Shown here piece after piece: positions 7,679 to 15,486 of a DNA stretch of 36,882 nucleotides (positions are counted from its first letter, which is position 1; each line of letters begins with the position of its first letter). Both the position numbers and the translations under genes were made by a program. Under the pieces are notes generated by a model, which ran no database searches, had not been told where the DNA came from, and was given only the letters and a program-made list of their open reading frames with translations. This stretch comes from Deltaproteobacteria bacterium (GTDB lineage: Bacteria; Desulfobacterota; DSM-4660; Desulfatiglandales; B25-G16). The stretch is taken from contig JAGYMO010000362.1 of the NCBI GenBank assembly GCA_018400255.1, positions 1-36,882 on the forward strand. The letters run 5' to 3'.

Positions 7679-8527
7679 TTAATCCTTTGATACTGTTTTG
7701 TGTATTTCTATAAGGGCTGTAATTAGAGATTCAACCTGCTCAAGCGGAAGAGAATTGGGGCCATCGGAAAGGGCTGAATCAGGTTCAGGGTGAATTTCCA
7801 GAAAAATTCCATCAGCGCCTGCTGCAATGGCAGCCCTTGCAAGCGGCTCAACAAATTCCCTCTGCCCACCAGAAGATTGTCCATTACCGCCTGGTAATTG
7901 TACACTATGAGTAGCATCAAATACAATGGGGTAGCCAAAGCTTTTCATTATAGATATGGATCTCATGTCTACGACAAGGTTATTATAGCCAAAAGACGTA
8001 CCCCTTTCCGTCAGTATTATATTGTTATTTCCTTCTGATGTAGCCTTAAAAATGACATGTTTCATATCCCATGGCGAAAGGAATTGCCCTTTTTTGATGT
8101 TTACTGGCAAATTTGTTCTTGCTGCCTCCAGGATCAGATCCGTCTGGCGGGATAAAAATGCGGGTATTTGAATAACGTCCAAAACCTCAGCTGCCTTTTT
8201 TACTTGATTTACTTGATGTACATCTGATATTACAGGCAGTCCCATTGAATACTTTATTTCTTTCAGCATTTCCAGGCCCTTGTCCAGGCCAGGTCCTCGA
8301 AAGGAATTTAGGGATGTCCTGTTCGCTTTGTCAAAGCTGCTCTTGAAAATAATGGGAATTTTTATCTTCGCGGACAGCCCCTGTAAAAATTCAGCTACCT
8401 TAAAGGTGATGTCTTTATCCTCTATTACACAGGGGCCGGCTATTATGAATAGAGGTCCTTTTCCTCCAAGCTTTAGCTCGCCTACATTTATATAATTATA
8501 ATCATCCTTTATTTTTTCTACTGCCAT
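7679..8527 (-). CDS. kdsA: 3-deoxy-D-manno-octulosonate 8-phosphate synthase
   Basis: Condenses phosphoenolpyruvate with arabinose-5-phosphate to make KDO-8-phosphate, precursor of the KDO sugar of LPS. The 282-residue TIM-barrel protein shows FIIAGPCVIED near the N-terminus, the substrate loop KSSFDKANRTS with FRGPGLDKGL, and later FDATHSVQLPGG and DGIFLEIHPEP. The ATG at 8527 is the natural family start. It is the first gene of the minus-strand run that continues through lptC to tpiA. The next gene upstream on this strand is more than 450 bases away, so kdsA is probably the first gene of its transcript. Confidence 0.96.
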   Translation of the reverse strand: MAVEKIKDDYNYINVGELKLGGKGPLFIIAGPCVIEDKDITFKVAEFLQGLSAKIKIPIIFKSSFDKANRTSLNSFRGPGLDKGLEMLKEIKYSMGLPVISDVHQVNQVKKAAEVLDVIQIPAFLSRQTDLILEAARTNLPVNIKKGQFLSPWDMKHVIFKATSEGNNNIILTERGTSFGYNNLVVDMRSISIMKSFGYPIVFDATHSVQLPGGNGQSSGGQREFVEPLARAAIAAGADGIFLEIHPEPDSALSDGPNSLPLEQVESLITALIEIHKTVSKD

Positions 8528-8926
8528 GTTAAATATCTGGACCTTTAAGAACTTACTTAATAGAAAGGCCGTTTGCCAGAGGGCTAAGGTATTAAGTAGC
8601 TGGATTTAAACATTAATAAATAACATAATCCCTCTTTTACATAAAAAGAGAGATTTCATTTAGCCAGTCTTTTATTTCTAAAGTTAGAATACCATTAGTA
8701 GCTAGTACATTTTTTTATAATTTTATTAATAAATTTTATATGAATATAAACACAAAGTCAAGAATAGCTTTTTATTCAAGCAATCCTGATATGGTTACTA
8801 TAGTGTCTTTGATTTATCCAAATACTATTGAAAATGATTTTGGTACTATCGAAGGTAAGTTTTGAGGAAGGAGTTTTCATGAAGCTTTTTTAACAGGATT
8901 AAACGGAGACTATTCCTGGATTAAAC
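8528..8926. other. Gap upstream of kdsA with a stop-interrupted plus-strand frame
   Basis: Very AT-rich stretch between kdsA and the next minus-strand gene. On the plus strand an ATG at 8740 opens 41 codons to a TGA at 8863, after which the same frame stays open for another 46 codons to 9003, overlapping the end of the neighbouring gene. A strong ribosome-binding site (GAGGAAGGAG, 8864-8873) precedes an ATG at 8879 that encodes only four residues before TAA. This may be a decayed small gene; no family is recognised and no promoter stands out. Confidence 0.3.
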
Positions 8927-8949
8927 AAAGGCAAGAAGCCGTTGCTTTT
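8927..8949 (-). terminator. Hairpin downstream of the glutamine amidotransferase-like gene
   Basis: AAAGGCAA (8927-8934) pairs with TTGCTTTT (8942-8949) through 8 pairs including one G-T, around a 7-base loop. It lies about 35 bases beyond the stop of the minus-strand gene that ends at 8982. The minus-strand side is followed by TTTGTTTAA; the plus-strand side is even richer in T. Confidence 0.4.
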
Positions 8950-8981
8950 TTTAGCCTGTTTTTGATCAATATTTGGAGATG

Positions 8982-9728
8982 CTACATGCCTTTACCTTTG
9001 AGATAATCAGAACATGCAGAGGCAAATGAATAGAAAAGCTCTTTAATGTAGGGGTCGTCATTAATTAATTCCTCAGGATGCCATTGAACTCCTACTGTCC
9101 AGCCTTTCCCAATCGATTCTATCCCTTCAATTATTCCATCCTGAGAGGTAGCTGTTACCTTGAATCCCTTGCCAACTGTTTTAATCGCTTGGTGGTGGAG
9201 GCTATTAACCTTTATTGTTCTATTAGGGAATATGTCTGACAAACGACTGTTGCCCTCGATTTGTACGTAATGCGAAAGTCTATTCCTTTTATATCTTGGA
9301 TAGTAGTTATGCTTTATGGCATTGGGGACCTGGGTAGCAATATCCTGCCATAGAGTTCCACCTGTGGAGACATTTAGTGTTTGAATGCCGCGGCATATGC
9401 CGAGAATAGGGATATGCTCGCTAAGGCATAGAGGTGTTATAGTAAATTCCATATTATCACGACTTGTATCAATGGCGGTTATATTTGAAATAGGGTCTTG
9501 TCCATAAAGTCTTGGATCGATATCCCTGCCTCCAACCAGAAGCAGGCCGTCTATACGACCTAGAATATCTTTAACTGTTTCCGGTTTAGATGTTATAGGG
9601 ATAAGCAGGGGAGCTATGTCGGTTTCCTCTAATGCCTTTATATAGCTTTGTTGAGTAGCAGATGCCTCTCTGAATATCTCATTTTGTCTTGCCTGAGAAT
9701 AACATGGTATTCCTACAACCGGGTTCAT
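8982..9728 (-). CDS. Class-I glutamine amidotransferase-like hydrolase (peptidase C26, PuuD-like)
   Basis: A 248-residue protein of the gamma-glutamyl hydrolase family, whose members cleave gamma-glutamyl bonds, for example gamma-glutamyl-GABA in polyamine breakdown. The catalytic triad is visible: nucleophile Cys112 in ILGICRGIQTLNV, His217 and Glu219 in VQWHPEE. The N-terminal pattern NPVVGIPCY with GLLLVGGRDIDPRLYG is typical of PuuD. No polyamine genes are nearby, so the substrate is not shown. It is 53 bases downstream of the TudS-like gene on the same strand and probably shares the purM transcript. ATG start, with a hairpin after the stop. Confidence 0.88.
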   Translation of the reverse strand: MNPVVGIPCYSQARQNEIFREASATQQSYIKALEETDIAPLLIPITSKPETVKDILGRIDGLLLVGGRDIDPRLYGQDPISNITAIDTSRDNMEFTITPLCLSEHIPILGICRGIQTLNVSTGGTLWQDIATQVPNAIKHNYYPRYKRNRLSHYVQIEGNSRLSDIFPNRTIKVNSLHHQAIKTVGKGFKVTATSQDGIIEGIESIGKGWTVGVQWHPEELINDDPYIKELFYSFASACSDYLKGKGM

Positions 9729-9781
9729 TTTCTTTTTACCTTCTATCTATTTTATGCCTTTGGTTCAGTGTGAAATAGGAT

Positions 9782-10213
9782 TTAACCTGCCTCAATTATC
9801 TCGATACCATGATTGATGAAGAAGGCTGCTGTTACACCGAGGCCGTATCCTGAATATGTTTGGCAATAAGGGGTTGCTAAACCGCAGGATGGGCTTCTTT
9901 TTTTCAGGATTGCCTTTTTTGCACCTGACAATACGGCAAGCCTGTATGATTCCTCAGCACCTTTAATAAAGAACTCTGTCACATCTTCGCCAGAAATACT
10001 CATTACTTTGGCATTTCCATTAAGGACGTCTTTTCCATCGCCACTAATTATATTGGATGGATAACGGGGCGTTGAAAGGCCGCCCAATTGTTCCGGGCAT
10101 ATCGGTATAAAGGGCGTTTTATTTATTATTTGGATAGTGTTTTGATCTATATTATGGGATCCATCATATCTACACCTAACCCCAAGCAGACATGCACTTA
10201 CTAAAACAGGCAT
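9782..10213 (-). CDS. DUF523 family protein, TudS-like iron-sulfur desulfurase
   Basis: Small DUF523 protein. Characterised relatives (TudS) use a [4Fe-4S] cluster held by three cysteines to remove sulfur from thiouracil. Here Cys8 and Cys14 in SACLLGVRCRYDG, Cys39 in PICPEQLGGL and Cys110 in KKRSPSCG are conserved-looking; I infer that Cys8, Cys39 and Cys110 hold the cluster. I start at the ATG giving MPVLVSACLLG (143 residues), which matches the family and has an AGGA ribosome-binding site. An upstream TTG at 10231, overlapping the purM stop, would add six residues. Tight linkage to purM suggests co-transcription but does not prove a shared pathway. Confidence 0.88.
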   Translation of the reverse strand: MPVLVSACLLGVRCRYDGSHNIDQNTIQIINKTPFIPICPEQLGGLSTPRYPSNIISGDGKDVLNGNAKVMSISGEDVTEFFIKGAEESYRLAVLSGAKKAILKKRSPSCGLATPYCQTYSGYGLGVTAAFFINHGIEIIEAG

Positions 10214-10227
10214 AATTTTTCCTGAAT

Positions 10228-11280
10228 TCAACTTTTTAATCTTATAGCCGGCCCATCAATTTTTTTCTCTATTCTTCCTATTCGGTACGCACTTTCACCC
10301 ATTTTAATAATCTCATGTAATATATCCGGGGTATCTTTTTCTGATGCAATTAGTATCATGCCAATACCATTGTTAAAGGTTTTTTCCATTTCTTTTTCAT
10401 TGAGGTTTCCAGCCTTTTTTATAAAACCAAATATTGGGTGAGGTGTCCAGGATGACTTTTCAATTATTGCCTGGCAGTTATCAGGGAGTATCCTTGGCAG
10501 GTTTTCCGTTATGCCTCCGCCCGTTATATGTGCCAATCCGTAAAGAGAAAAGTTTTTTATCAAGCTGGTTATTACCTTTACATATATTTTGGTTGGTTCC
10601 AACAATTCTTCGCCAAGTGTTCGGCCAAATTCCTCAACGTAGTTATTCAATGACATTTTGAGCTCATCAAAGAAGATCCGCCTTACAAGGCTATATCCAT
10701 TGCTGTGAAGGCCGCTTGAGGCTATTCCAATTATATGATGGCCTGGTAATATTTTGGTCCCGTCAATTATTCTATCCGCGTCAACTATACCGGTAACAAA
10801 CCCTGCAAGATCGTATTCTTGATCGCCGTAGAACCCCGGCATTTCTGCAGTCTCACCGCCTATCAGCGCACAATTTGCCTCACTGCAGCCCATGCTGATC
10901 CCCTTTACTATGTCTACGGCTGTTTTTTGGTTTAACGTGCCCATGGAGAGATAATCCAGGAAGAAAAGAGGCTTTGCTCCTTGAACAATAATATCATTAA
11001 CGCACATGGCCACAAGGTCTATGCCTACGGTATCGTGTTTGTCCAGCATGAATGCTATTTTAAGCTTTGTTCCTACACCGTCGGTAGAGGATACAAGGAT
11101 AGGCTTATTAATGCTTTCTAAATTAACAGCATAAAGGCCTGCAAATCCCCCTATATTTCCAAGTACATTTGAATTGAATGTTTTTGATACAATAGGTTTT
11201 ATAGATTGTACAAATTTGTTTCCCGCATCTATGTTGACACCAGCCTGTGCATATCTATCTTTTATTTTTGAATTTTCCAT
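10228..11280 (-). CDS. purM: Phosphoribosylformylglycinamidine cyclo-ligase
   Basis: AIR synthetase, step five of purine biosynthesis: closes the imidazole ring of FGAM with ATP. The 350-residue protein has the family hallmarks DGVGTKLKIAF (ATP and substrate contacts), the metal and phosphate-binding GGETAEMPGFY, the glycine-rich GHHIIGIASSGLHSNGYS and GLAHITGGGITENLPR. The start ATG has a modest AGGT ribosome-binding site. purN, its frequent partner, is not adjacent; instead the DUF523 gene follows within 14 bases of its stop. The upstream side faces the divergent aminotransferase gene across about 440 bases. Confidence 0.96.
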   Translation of the reverse strand: MENSKIKDRYAQAGVNIDAGNKFVQSIKPIVSKTFNSNVLGNIGGFAGLYAVNLESINKPILVSSTDGVGTKLKIAFMLDKHDTVGIDLVAMCVNDIIVQGAKPLFFLDYLSMGTLNQKTAVDIVKGISMGCSEANCALIGGETAEMPGFYGDQEYDLAGFVTGIVDADRIIDGTKILPGHHIIGIASSGLHSNGYSLVRRIFFDELKMSLNNYVEEFGRTLGEELLEPTKIYVKVITSLIKNFSLYGLAHITGGGITENLPRILPDNCQAIIEKSSWTPHPIFGFIKKAGNLNEKEMEKTFNNGIGMILIASEKDTPDILHEIIKMGESAYRIGRIEKKIDGPAIRLKS

Positions 11281-11664
11281 AGATTTTACCTGTTATTTAT
11301 AAAATGTTAAGTTCGATTGTGAATGGATTATAAAGAATGTTTCAAAACATTACAAGATCTTAGTGTTGAGGTTACTATTTAATGAAGCCTTTCTATTATT
11401 CCAGGGCAATCTATCGGAAATTAGGTCCTTTGATTCGGGAGTTTTTGGCAAAGACTATATATAGGTAACTTTATAGTCCGGTTGCCTTCAGTTAGCTAAA
11501 ATCCACTTAGTCCTCTTAGCTTAACAAAACCTTATCGTGAGAAGATGCGGGATCACCACGATAAAACAAAGCTCTTTATTGAGCTTTTGGGAGTTTAATA
11601 GCAGGGCTGTTAGCTTATATAATAAAACCACCTGTCTTAATTAGAGAAAATAGCAAAGAAACTT
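11281..11664. other. Divergent intergenic region between purM and the aminotransferase
   Basis: No gene is supported. Two inverted repeats stand out: TTATCGTG (11532-11539) with CACGATAA (11557-11564) around a 17-base loop, and AAGCTC (11569-11574) with GAGCTT (11581-11586) around TTTATT, followed by a short T run. They could be operator or transcript structures controlling either divergent gene, but I recognise no known regulator motif or purine riboswitch. Confidence 0.35.
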
Positions 11665-11694
11665 TTGACTATTTTCCCTTTTATGTAGTATTAA
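11665..11694 (+). promoter_or_regulatory. Candidate promoter of the aminotransferase gene
   Basis: TTGACT (11665-11670) and TATTAA (11689-11694) are spaced by 18 bases. The predicted transcription start, near 11701, lies just upstream of the GAGAAGGG ribosome-binding site and the ATG at 11723, a sensible layout for a short leader. Confidence 0.45.
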
Positions 11695-11722
11695 TAACAA
11701 AATTTTTGAGAAGGGTTTGAAT

Positions 11723-12889
11723 ATGTTTAAATTTCCAAGAATAGACCGATTGCCTCCTTACGTATTTGCCACTGTTGATAAATGGAAAATGGATCAAAGG
11801 AGAGACGGCGCGGATGTCATTGACCTGGGTATGGGTAATCCTGATATCTCAACGCCGAAGCACATTGTAGATAAGATGGTAGAATCTGTTCAGAAGGGAA
11901 AAAATCACCGTTATTCAGCCTCCCGGGGTATTAATATGTTGCGCCAAGCAATATCTGAGTGGTACAAAAACCGTTTTGGTGTTGAAATAGACCCTGAGGA
12001 AGAAGCTATCGTGACTATAGGAGTGAAGGAGGGAATGTCTCATTTAGTTTTGGCAACCATAAGTCCTGGGGATGTTGTATTTGCCCCTAACCCTACATAT
12101 CCCATTCACCCTTATTCTGCTATTATTGCCGGTGGTGATCTCAGGGGTATACCAATAGGAAAGGATAGAGATTTTTTTGAGGACCTCCTTTCAGCTACAA
12201 AACAAACATGGCCTAAACCAAAAATGCTCATAATTTCTTATCCTCATAATCCTACTACAAATGTGGCTGATGGAGAGTTTTTTAAGAAGATAGTAGAATT
12301 TTGTACAGACAACGAAATAATGGTTATCCATGATTTTGCATACGCAGATCTGGTTTTTGATGGTTATAAGGCCCCGAGTTTTCTTCAGACTGATGGCGCC
12401 AAACGAATTGGTGTAGAGTTTTTTAGCCTTTCAAAGAGTTATTCCATGCCAGGCTGGAGGGTAGGTTTTTGTGCAGGAAACCGGGAAATAATTGCTGCCT
12501 TAAGAAGGATAAAGAGCTATTTAGACTATGGTATTTTTCAGCCAATACAGATTGCATCTATTATAGCCCTTAAGGGCCCGTATGATTGCGTAGATGAAAC
12601 AGTTAAAATTTACGAGGAAAGGCGTGATGCCTTGATTAATGGTTTAGGGCGTGTTGGCTGGGAAATCGATAAACCTAAAGGAACCATGTTTGTGTGGGCA
12701 AAGATACCAGAGAAATATTCAAAAATAGGTTCACTGGAATTCTCTAAACTTTTGATAAAAGAGGCAAGGGTAGCTGTATCTCCGGGCATAGGTTTTGGTC
12801 AGTATGGAGAGGGATATGTTAGGTTTGCACTTGTTGAGAATAAGCATAGAATTAATCAGGCTGTTAGAGGAATCAAGGCTATTTTGTAA
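11723..12889 (+). CDS. PLP-dependent class I/II aminotransferase, AlaC/aspartate aminotransferase type
   Basis: Fold-type I aminotransferase of 388 residues resembling alanine transaminase AlaC and the DapL-like group. Motifs in order: DLGMGNPDISTPKHI, the tyrosine-containing NPTYPIHPYSAI, SYPHNPTTNV, HDFAYADLVFDGYKAPSF, the PLP-binding Lys in FFSLSKSYSMPGWRVGF, and the C-terminal Arg region YVRFALVENKHR. The ATG at 11723 is preceded by GAGAAGGG at good spacing; an upstream TTG at 11717 would add two residues. It lies 150 bases upstream of hom, the usual neighbour of this aminotransferase in deltaproteobacteria, suggesting aspartate-family or alanine metabolism. The exact substrate cannot be read from sequence. 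Confidence 0.85.
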   Translation: MFKFPRIDRLPPYVFATVDKWKMDQRRDGADVIDLGMGNPDISTPKHIVDKMVESVQKGKNHRYSASRGINMLRQAISEWYKNRFGVEIDPEEEAIVTIGVKEGMSHLVLATISPGDVVFAPNPTYPIHPYSAIIAGGDLRGIPIGKDRDFFEDLLSATKQTWPKPKMLIISYPHNPTTNVADGEFFKKIVEFCTDNEIMVIHDFAYADLVFDGYKAPSFLQTDGAKRIGVEFFSLSKSYSMPGWRVGFCAGNREIIAALRRIKSYLDYGIFQPIQIASIIALKGPYDCVDETVKIYEERRDALINGLGRVGWEIDKPKGTMFVWAKIPEKYSKIGSLEFSKLLIKEARVAVSPGIGFGQYGEGYVRFALVENKHRINQAVRGIKAIL

Positions 12890-13039
12890 GTGCTCGAGTT
12901 GCGAATGTTAGATTAGAGAGAATCTATTTCAAGCTTCCTTGATTGATCTTCAGGCTAAAAATATGTTGAGTAAATAAAGACCTGGTTATGTGAGATTATA
13001 GTAGATTAAAAAGGTTAAAATATAAGCGGGGGTAAAATT

Positions 13040-14344
13040 ATGCCTCAGGTAAAAGTTGGTCTTGTTGGCTTTGGTATAGTAGGGGCTGGTGTTGCAGAGA
13101 TACTAATAAATAATAGTGAAATTATAAAAAACAGGCTTGGATCGGAGGTTGTGTTAAAAAAAATTGCGGACCTGGATATTAATTCAGACAGGGGCGTTAA
13201 GGTTGATAATAGGCTTTTCACCACTGATGCGATGGAGGTGATAAATGATCCGGATATAGATATTATAATAGAGCTTATTGGGGGCTGTGACTATGCCAAG
13301 GAGTATATACTGAAGGCCATGGAAAATGGAAAGCATGTAGTCACGGCAAATAAGGCCTTATTAGCACAGCATGGCAGACTTTTATTTGACTCATCAGAAA
13401 AGTATGGCGTGGACATTGCTTTTGAGGCTAGTGTAGCAGGGGGTATTCCCATTATAAAGGTCTTGAGAGAAGGGTTGGCAGCAAATAATATCAAAGAGGT
13501 TCTGTCTATCCTAAATGGGACATCTAATTATATATTAACCAGGATGACAAAAGAGGGGATCTCTTTTAGCGAGGCCCTTTCAAAGGCAAGAAAACTGGGC
13601 TACGCAGAGGCAGATCCTACCCTTGATATTGATGGGAGTGATGCAGCTCATAAATTGACTATATTGATTTCTCTGATCTTTGGAACGCCCTATCATTTTG
13701 ATGATGTTTACAGGGAGGGTATTGATAAAGTTTTACCGTTAGATATTAGGTTTGCCAGTGAGCTTGGTTATTGTATCAAGCTGCTAGCCATAGCAAGGCT
13801 TATTGATGGAAATATTGAGGCGAGGCTGCACCCCACGTTTGTACCGTCTGATCATATTCTGGCAAATGTTATAAATGCATTTAATGCGCTCTATATACAA
13901 GGAGATTTTGTGGGTTCCACATTATTTTATGGACTTGGAGCAGGTAGAAGGCCTACAGCCAGTGCAGTTGTGGCTGACTTAATAGATTTGGGCAGAAATA
14001 AGATTAGTGGTGCTGCAAGGAGGGTTTTACCGTTATCTTTTGCATCTCCTCCTGAGAAGGAATTGCCTATCAAACCAATGGATCAGATAATCAGCGAGTA
14101 TTATTTTAGATTTTCTGCCGTAGATAAACCAGGGGTTCTTTCGAAAATATCCGGGATTCTGGGGTCAAATAATATAAGCATAGCCACTGTTATCCAGAAA
14201 GAAAGAGAGTCGGATTCGTCCGTACCACTTGTTATGTTGACTCACGAGGCAAGGGAAATTGATGTAAAAAAATCTTTAGAACTTATTGATAGATTAGATG
14301 TGGTTGTTGAGAAAACAGTGCTATACAGAGTGGAAAAGAGGTAG
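13040..14344 (+). CDS. hom: Homoserine dehydrogenase with ACT domain
   Basis: Reduces aspartate semialdehyde to homoserine, the branch point to threonine and methionine. The 434-residue protein has an N-terminal NAD(P)-binding motif GLVGFGIVGAGVAEIL, then VTANKALLAQHG and FEASVAGGIPIIKVL, the catalytic-domain signature LSILNGTSNYILTRM and AEADPTLDIDGSDAAHKL with the conserved Asp/Lys region. A C-terminal ACT domain (from about 350, FSAVDKPGVLSKISGILGSN) is the usual site of threonine feedback inhibition. GGGGG precedes the ATG at good distance. It ends 7 bases before the thrH start, so the two are coupled. It is not fused to an aspartokinase. Confidence 0.96.
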   Translation: MPQVKVGLVGFGIVGAGVAEILINNSEIIKNRLGSEVVLKKIADLDINSDRGVKVDNRLFTTDAMEVINDPDIDIIIELIGGCDYAKEYILKAMENGKHVVTANKALLAQHGRLLFDSSEKYGVDIAFEASVAGGIPIIKVLREGLAANNIKEVLSILNGTSNYILTRMTKEGISFSEALSKARKLGYAEADPTLDIDGSDAAHKLTILISLIFGTPYHFDDVYREGIDKVLPLDIRFASELGYCIKLLAIARLIDGNIEARLHPTFVPSDHILANVINAFNALYIQGDFVGSTLFYGLGAGRRPTASAVVADLIDLGRNKISGAARRVLPLSFASPPEKELPIKPMDQIISEYYFRFSAVDKPGVLSKISGILGSNNISIATVIQKERESDSSVPLVMLTHEAREIDVKKSLELIDRLDVVVEKTVLYRVEKR

Positions 14345-14351
14345 TTGGTGT

Positions 14352-14957
14352 ATGTATATAATTTGCGCAGATCTTGAAGGGATATTCGTTCCGGAAATTT
14401 GGATAAATGTGGCTGAGAAGACTGGCATAGAGGAACTCAGGTTGACTACAAGGGATATTTCTGACTACGATGAATTAATGAGGGGAAGGCTGGAAATACT
14501 AAGAAGAAAAGGGCTTGGTATTAGAGACATTCAAGAGGTGATTGAAACAATGGACCCATTGGATGGGGCGGAGGAGTTTCTAAAATGGGTCAGGGATAGA
14601 TTTCAATTTATCCTTGTTTCAGATACCTTTGTTGAATTTGCTGATCCTTTGCTGAAAAAATTAAACAGACCTACATTATTTTGTAATTCCCTTTTAATTG
14701 ATAGCGGCGGTATGATAGTTGATTATCAACTTAGGCAGAGGGATGGTAAAAGACATGTAATAAAGGCATTGCGAAGTTTGGAGTATACGGTGATAGCAGT
14801 AGGAGATAGCTATAATGATATTACCATGCTAAATGAGGCAGACAAGGGAATACTGTTTAGACCGCCGGCTAAGATAAGGAGTGAATTTAACCATTTTCCT
14901 GCTATTCATTTGTATGATGAATTTAAAGATGAACTGAAAAGTTATTTAAAAAACTGA
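14352..14957 (+). CDS. thrH: ThrH-type phosphoserine phosphatase / homoserine phosphotransferase
   Basis: HAD-superfamily enzyme of about 201 residues. Characterised ThrH proteins dephosphorylate phosphoserine and can pass the phosphate to homoserine, bypassing homoserine kinase. The ThrH version of HAD motif I is present at the start (MYIICADLEGIFVPEIW), motif II at about FILVSDTFVEFADPL, and motif IV in VIAVGDSYNDITML. The ATG at 14352 gives the family N-terminus; a longer frame overlapping hom from 14298 is less likely. Position immediately after hom strongly supports a role in making phosphohomoserine for threonine. No thrB or thrC is in the window. Confidence 0.92.
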   Translation: MYIICADLEGIFVPEIWINVAEKTGIEELRLTTRDISDYDELMRGRLEILRRKGLGIRDIQEVIETMDPLDGAEEFLKWVRDRFQFILVSDTFVEFADPLLKKLNRPTLFCNSLLIDSGGMIVDYQLRQRDGKRHVIKALRSLEYTVIAVGDSYNDITMLNEADKGILFRPPAKIRSEFNHFPAIHLYDEFKDELKSYLKN

Positions 14958-15078
14958 GATTAGTGAAATTTTTCATCATCCATATATTAGTATCCGCATT
15001 TGTCTTTCAGCAATAATTATATCCTTATTCAAGATTAGGCAGATAAAATGAGGGGCATACTAGTCAAGGGTAATTCGA

Positions 15079-15486
15079 ATGCAAAAACTAAAAAATGAAA
15101 CATATTATCGGGTTATTTATGGTGATTGTGATTCCATGGCCATAGTATATTACGCGAATTACCTAAGGTTCTTTGAGATAGGAAGAACAGAATTGTTAAG
15201 GGATTCAGGTTTAAATTATAAAGAGGTTGAAGAAAAAGGGTTTTTTTTACCGGCAACAGAGACCAAGCTGAATTACATAAAATCTGCGAAGTACGATGAT
15301 CTCTTGAGGATCGAGACAACTATAGGTTTTGTAAAAAGGGCTAGTACTAGGTTTGATTATGATATCTACAACGGGGAGGAATTAATTGTTCGAGGCCATA
15401 CGATCCACGCATGTTTAGACAGATACAACAGGGTGGTGCGTTTTCCGGACATGCTTATTAATGTGTTAAGAGGAGAAAGATCATGA
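15079..15486 (+). CDS. Acyl-CoA thioesterase, YbgC/4-hydroxybenzoyl-CoA family
   Basis: A 135-residue hotdog-fold thioesterase. The signature YGDCDSMAIVYYANYLRFFE contains the catalytic Asp of the 4HBT/YbgC group, followed by LPATETKLNYIKSAKYDDLL, typical of YbgC. Members hydrolyse short- to medium-chain acyl-CoA; in gammaproteobacteria YbgC is linked to the Tol-Pal envelope system, but no tol genes are here. An AAGGG ribosome-binding site precedes the ATG. Its stop overlaps the adk start by 4 bases (ATGA), so translation is coupled, which says little about shared function. Confidence 0.9.
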   Translation: MQKLKNETYYRVIYGDCDSMAIVYYANYLRFFEIGRTELLRDSGLNYKEVEEKGFFLPATETKLNYIKSAKYDDLLRIETTIGFVKRASTRFDYDIYNGEELIVRGHTIHACLDRYNRVVRFPDMLINVLRGERS

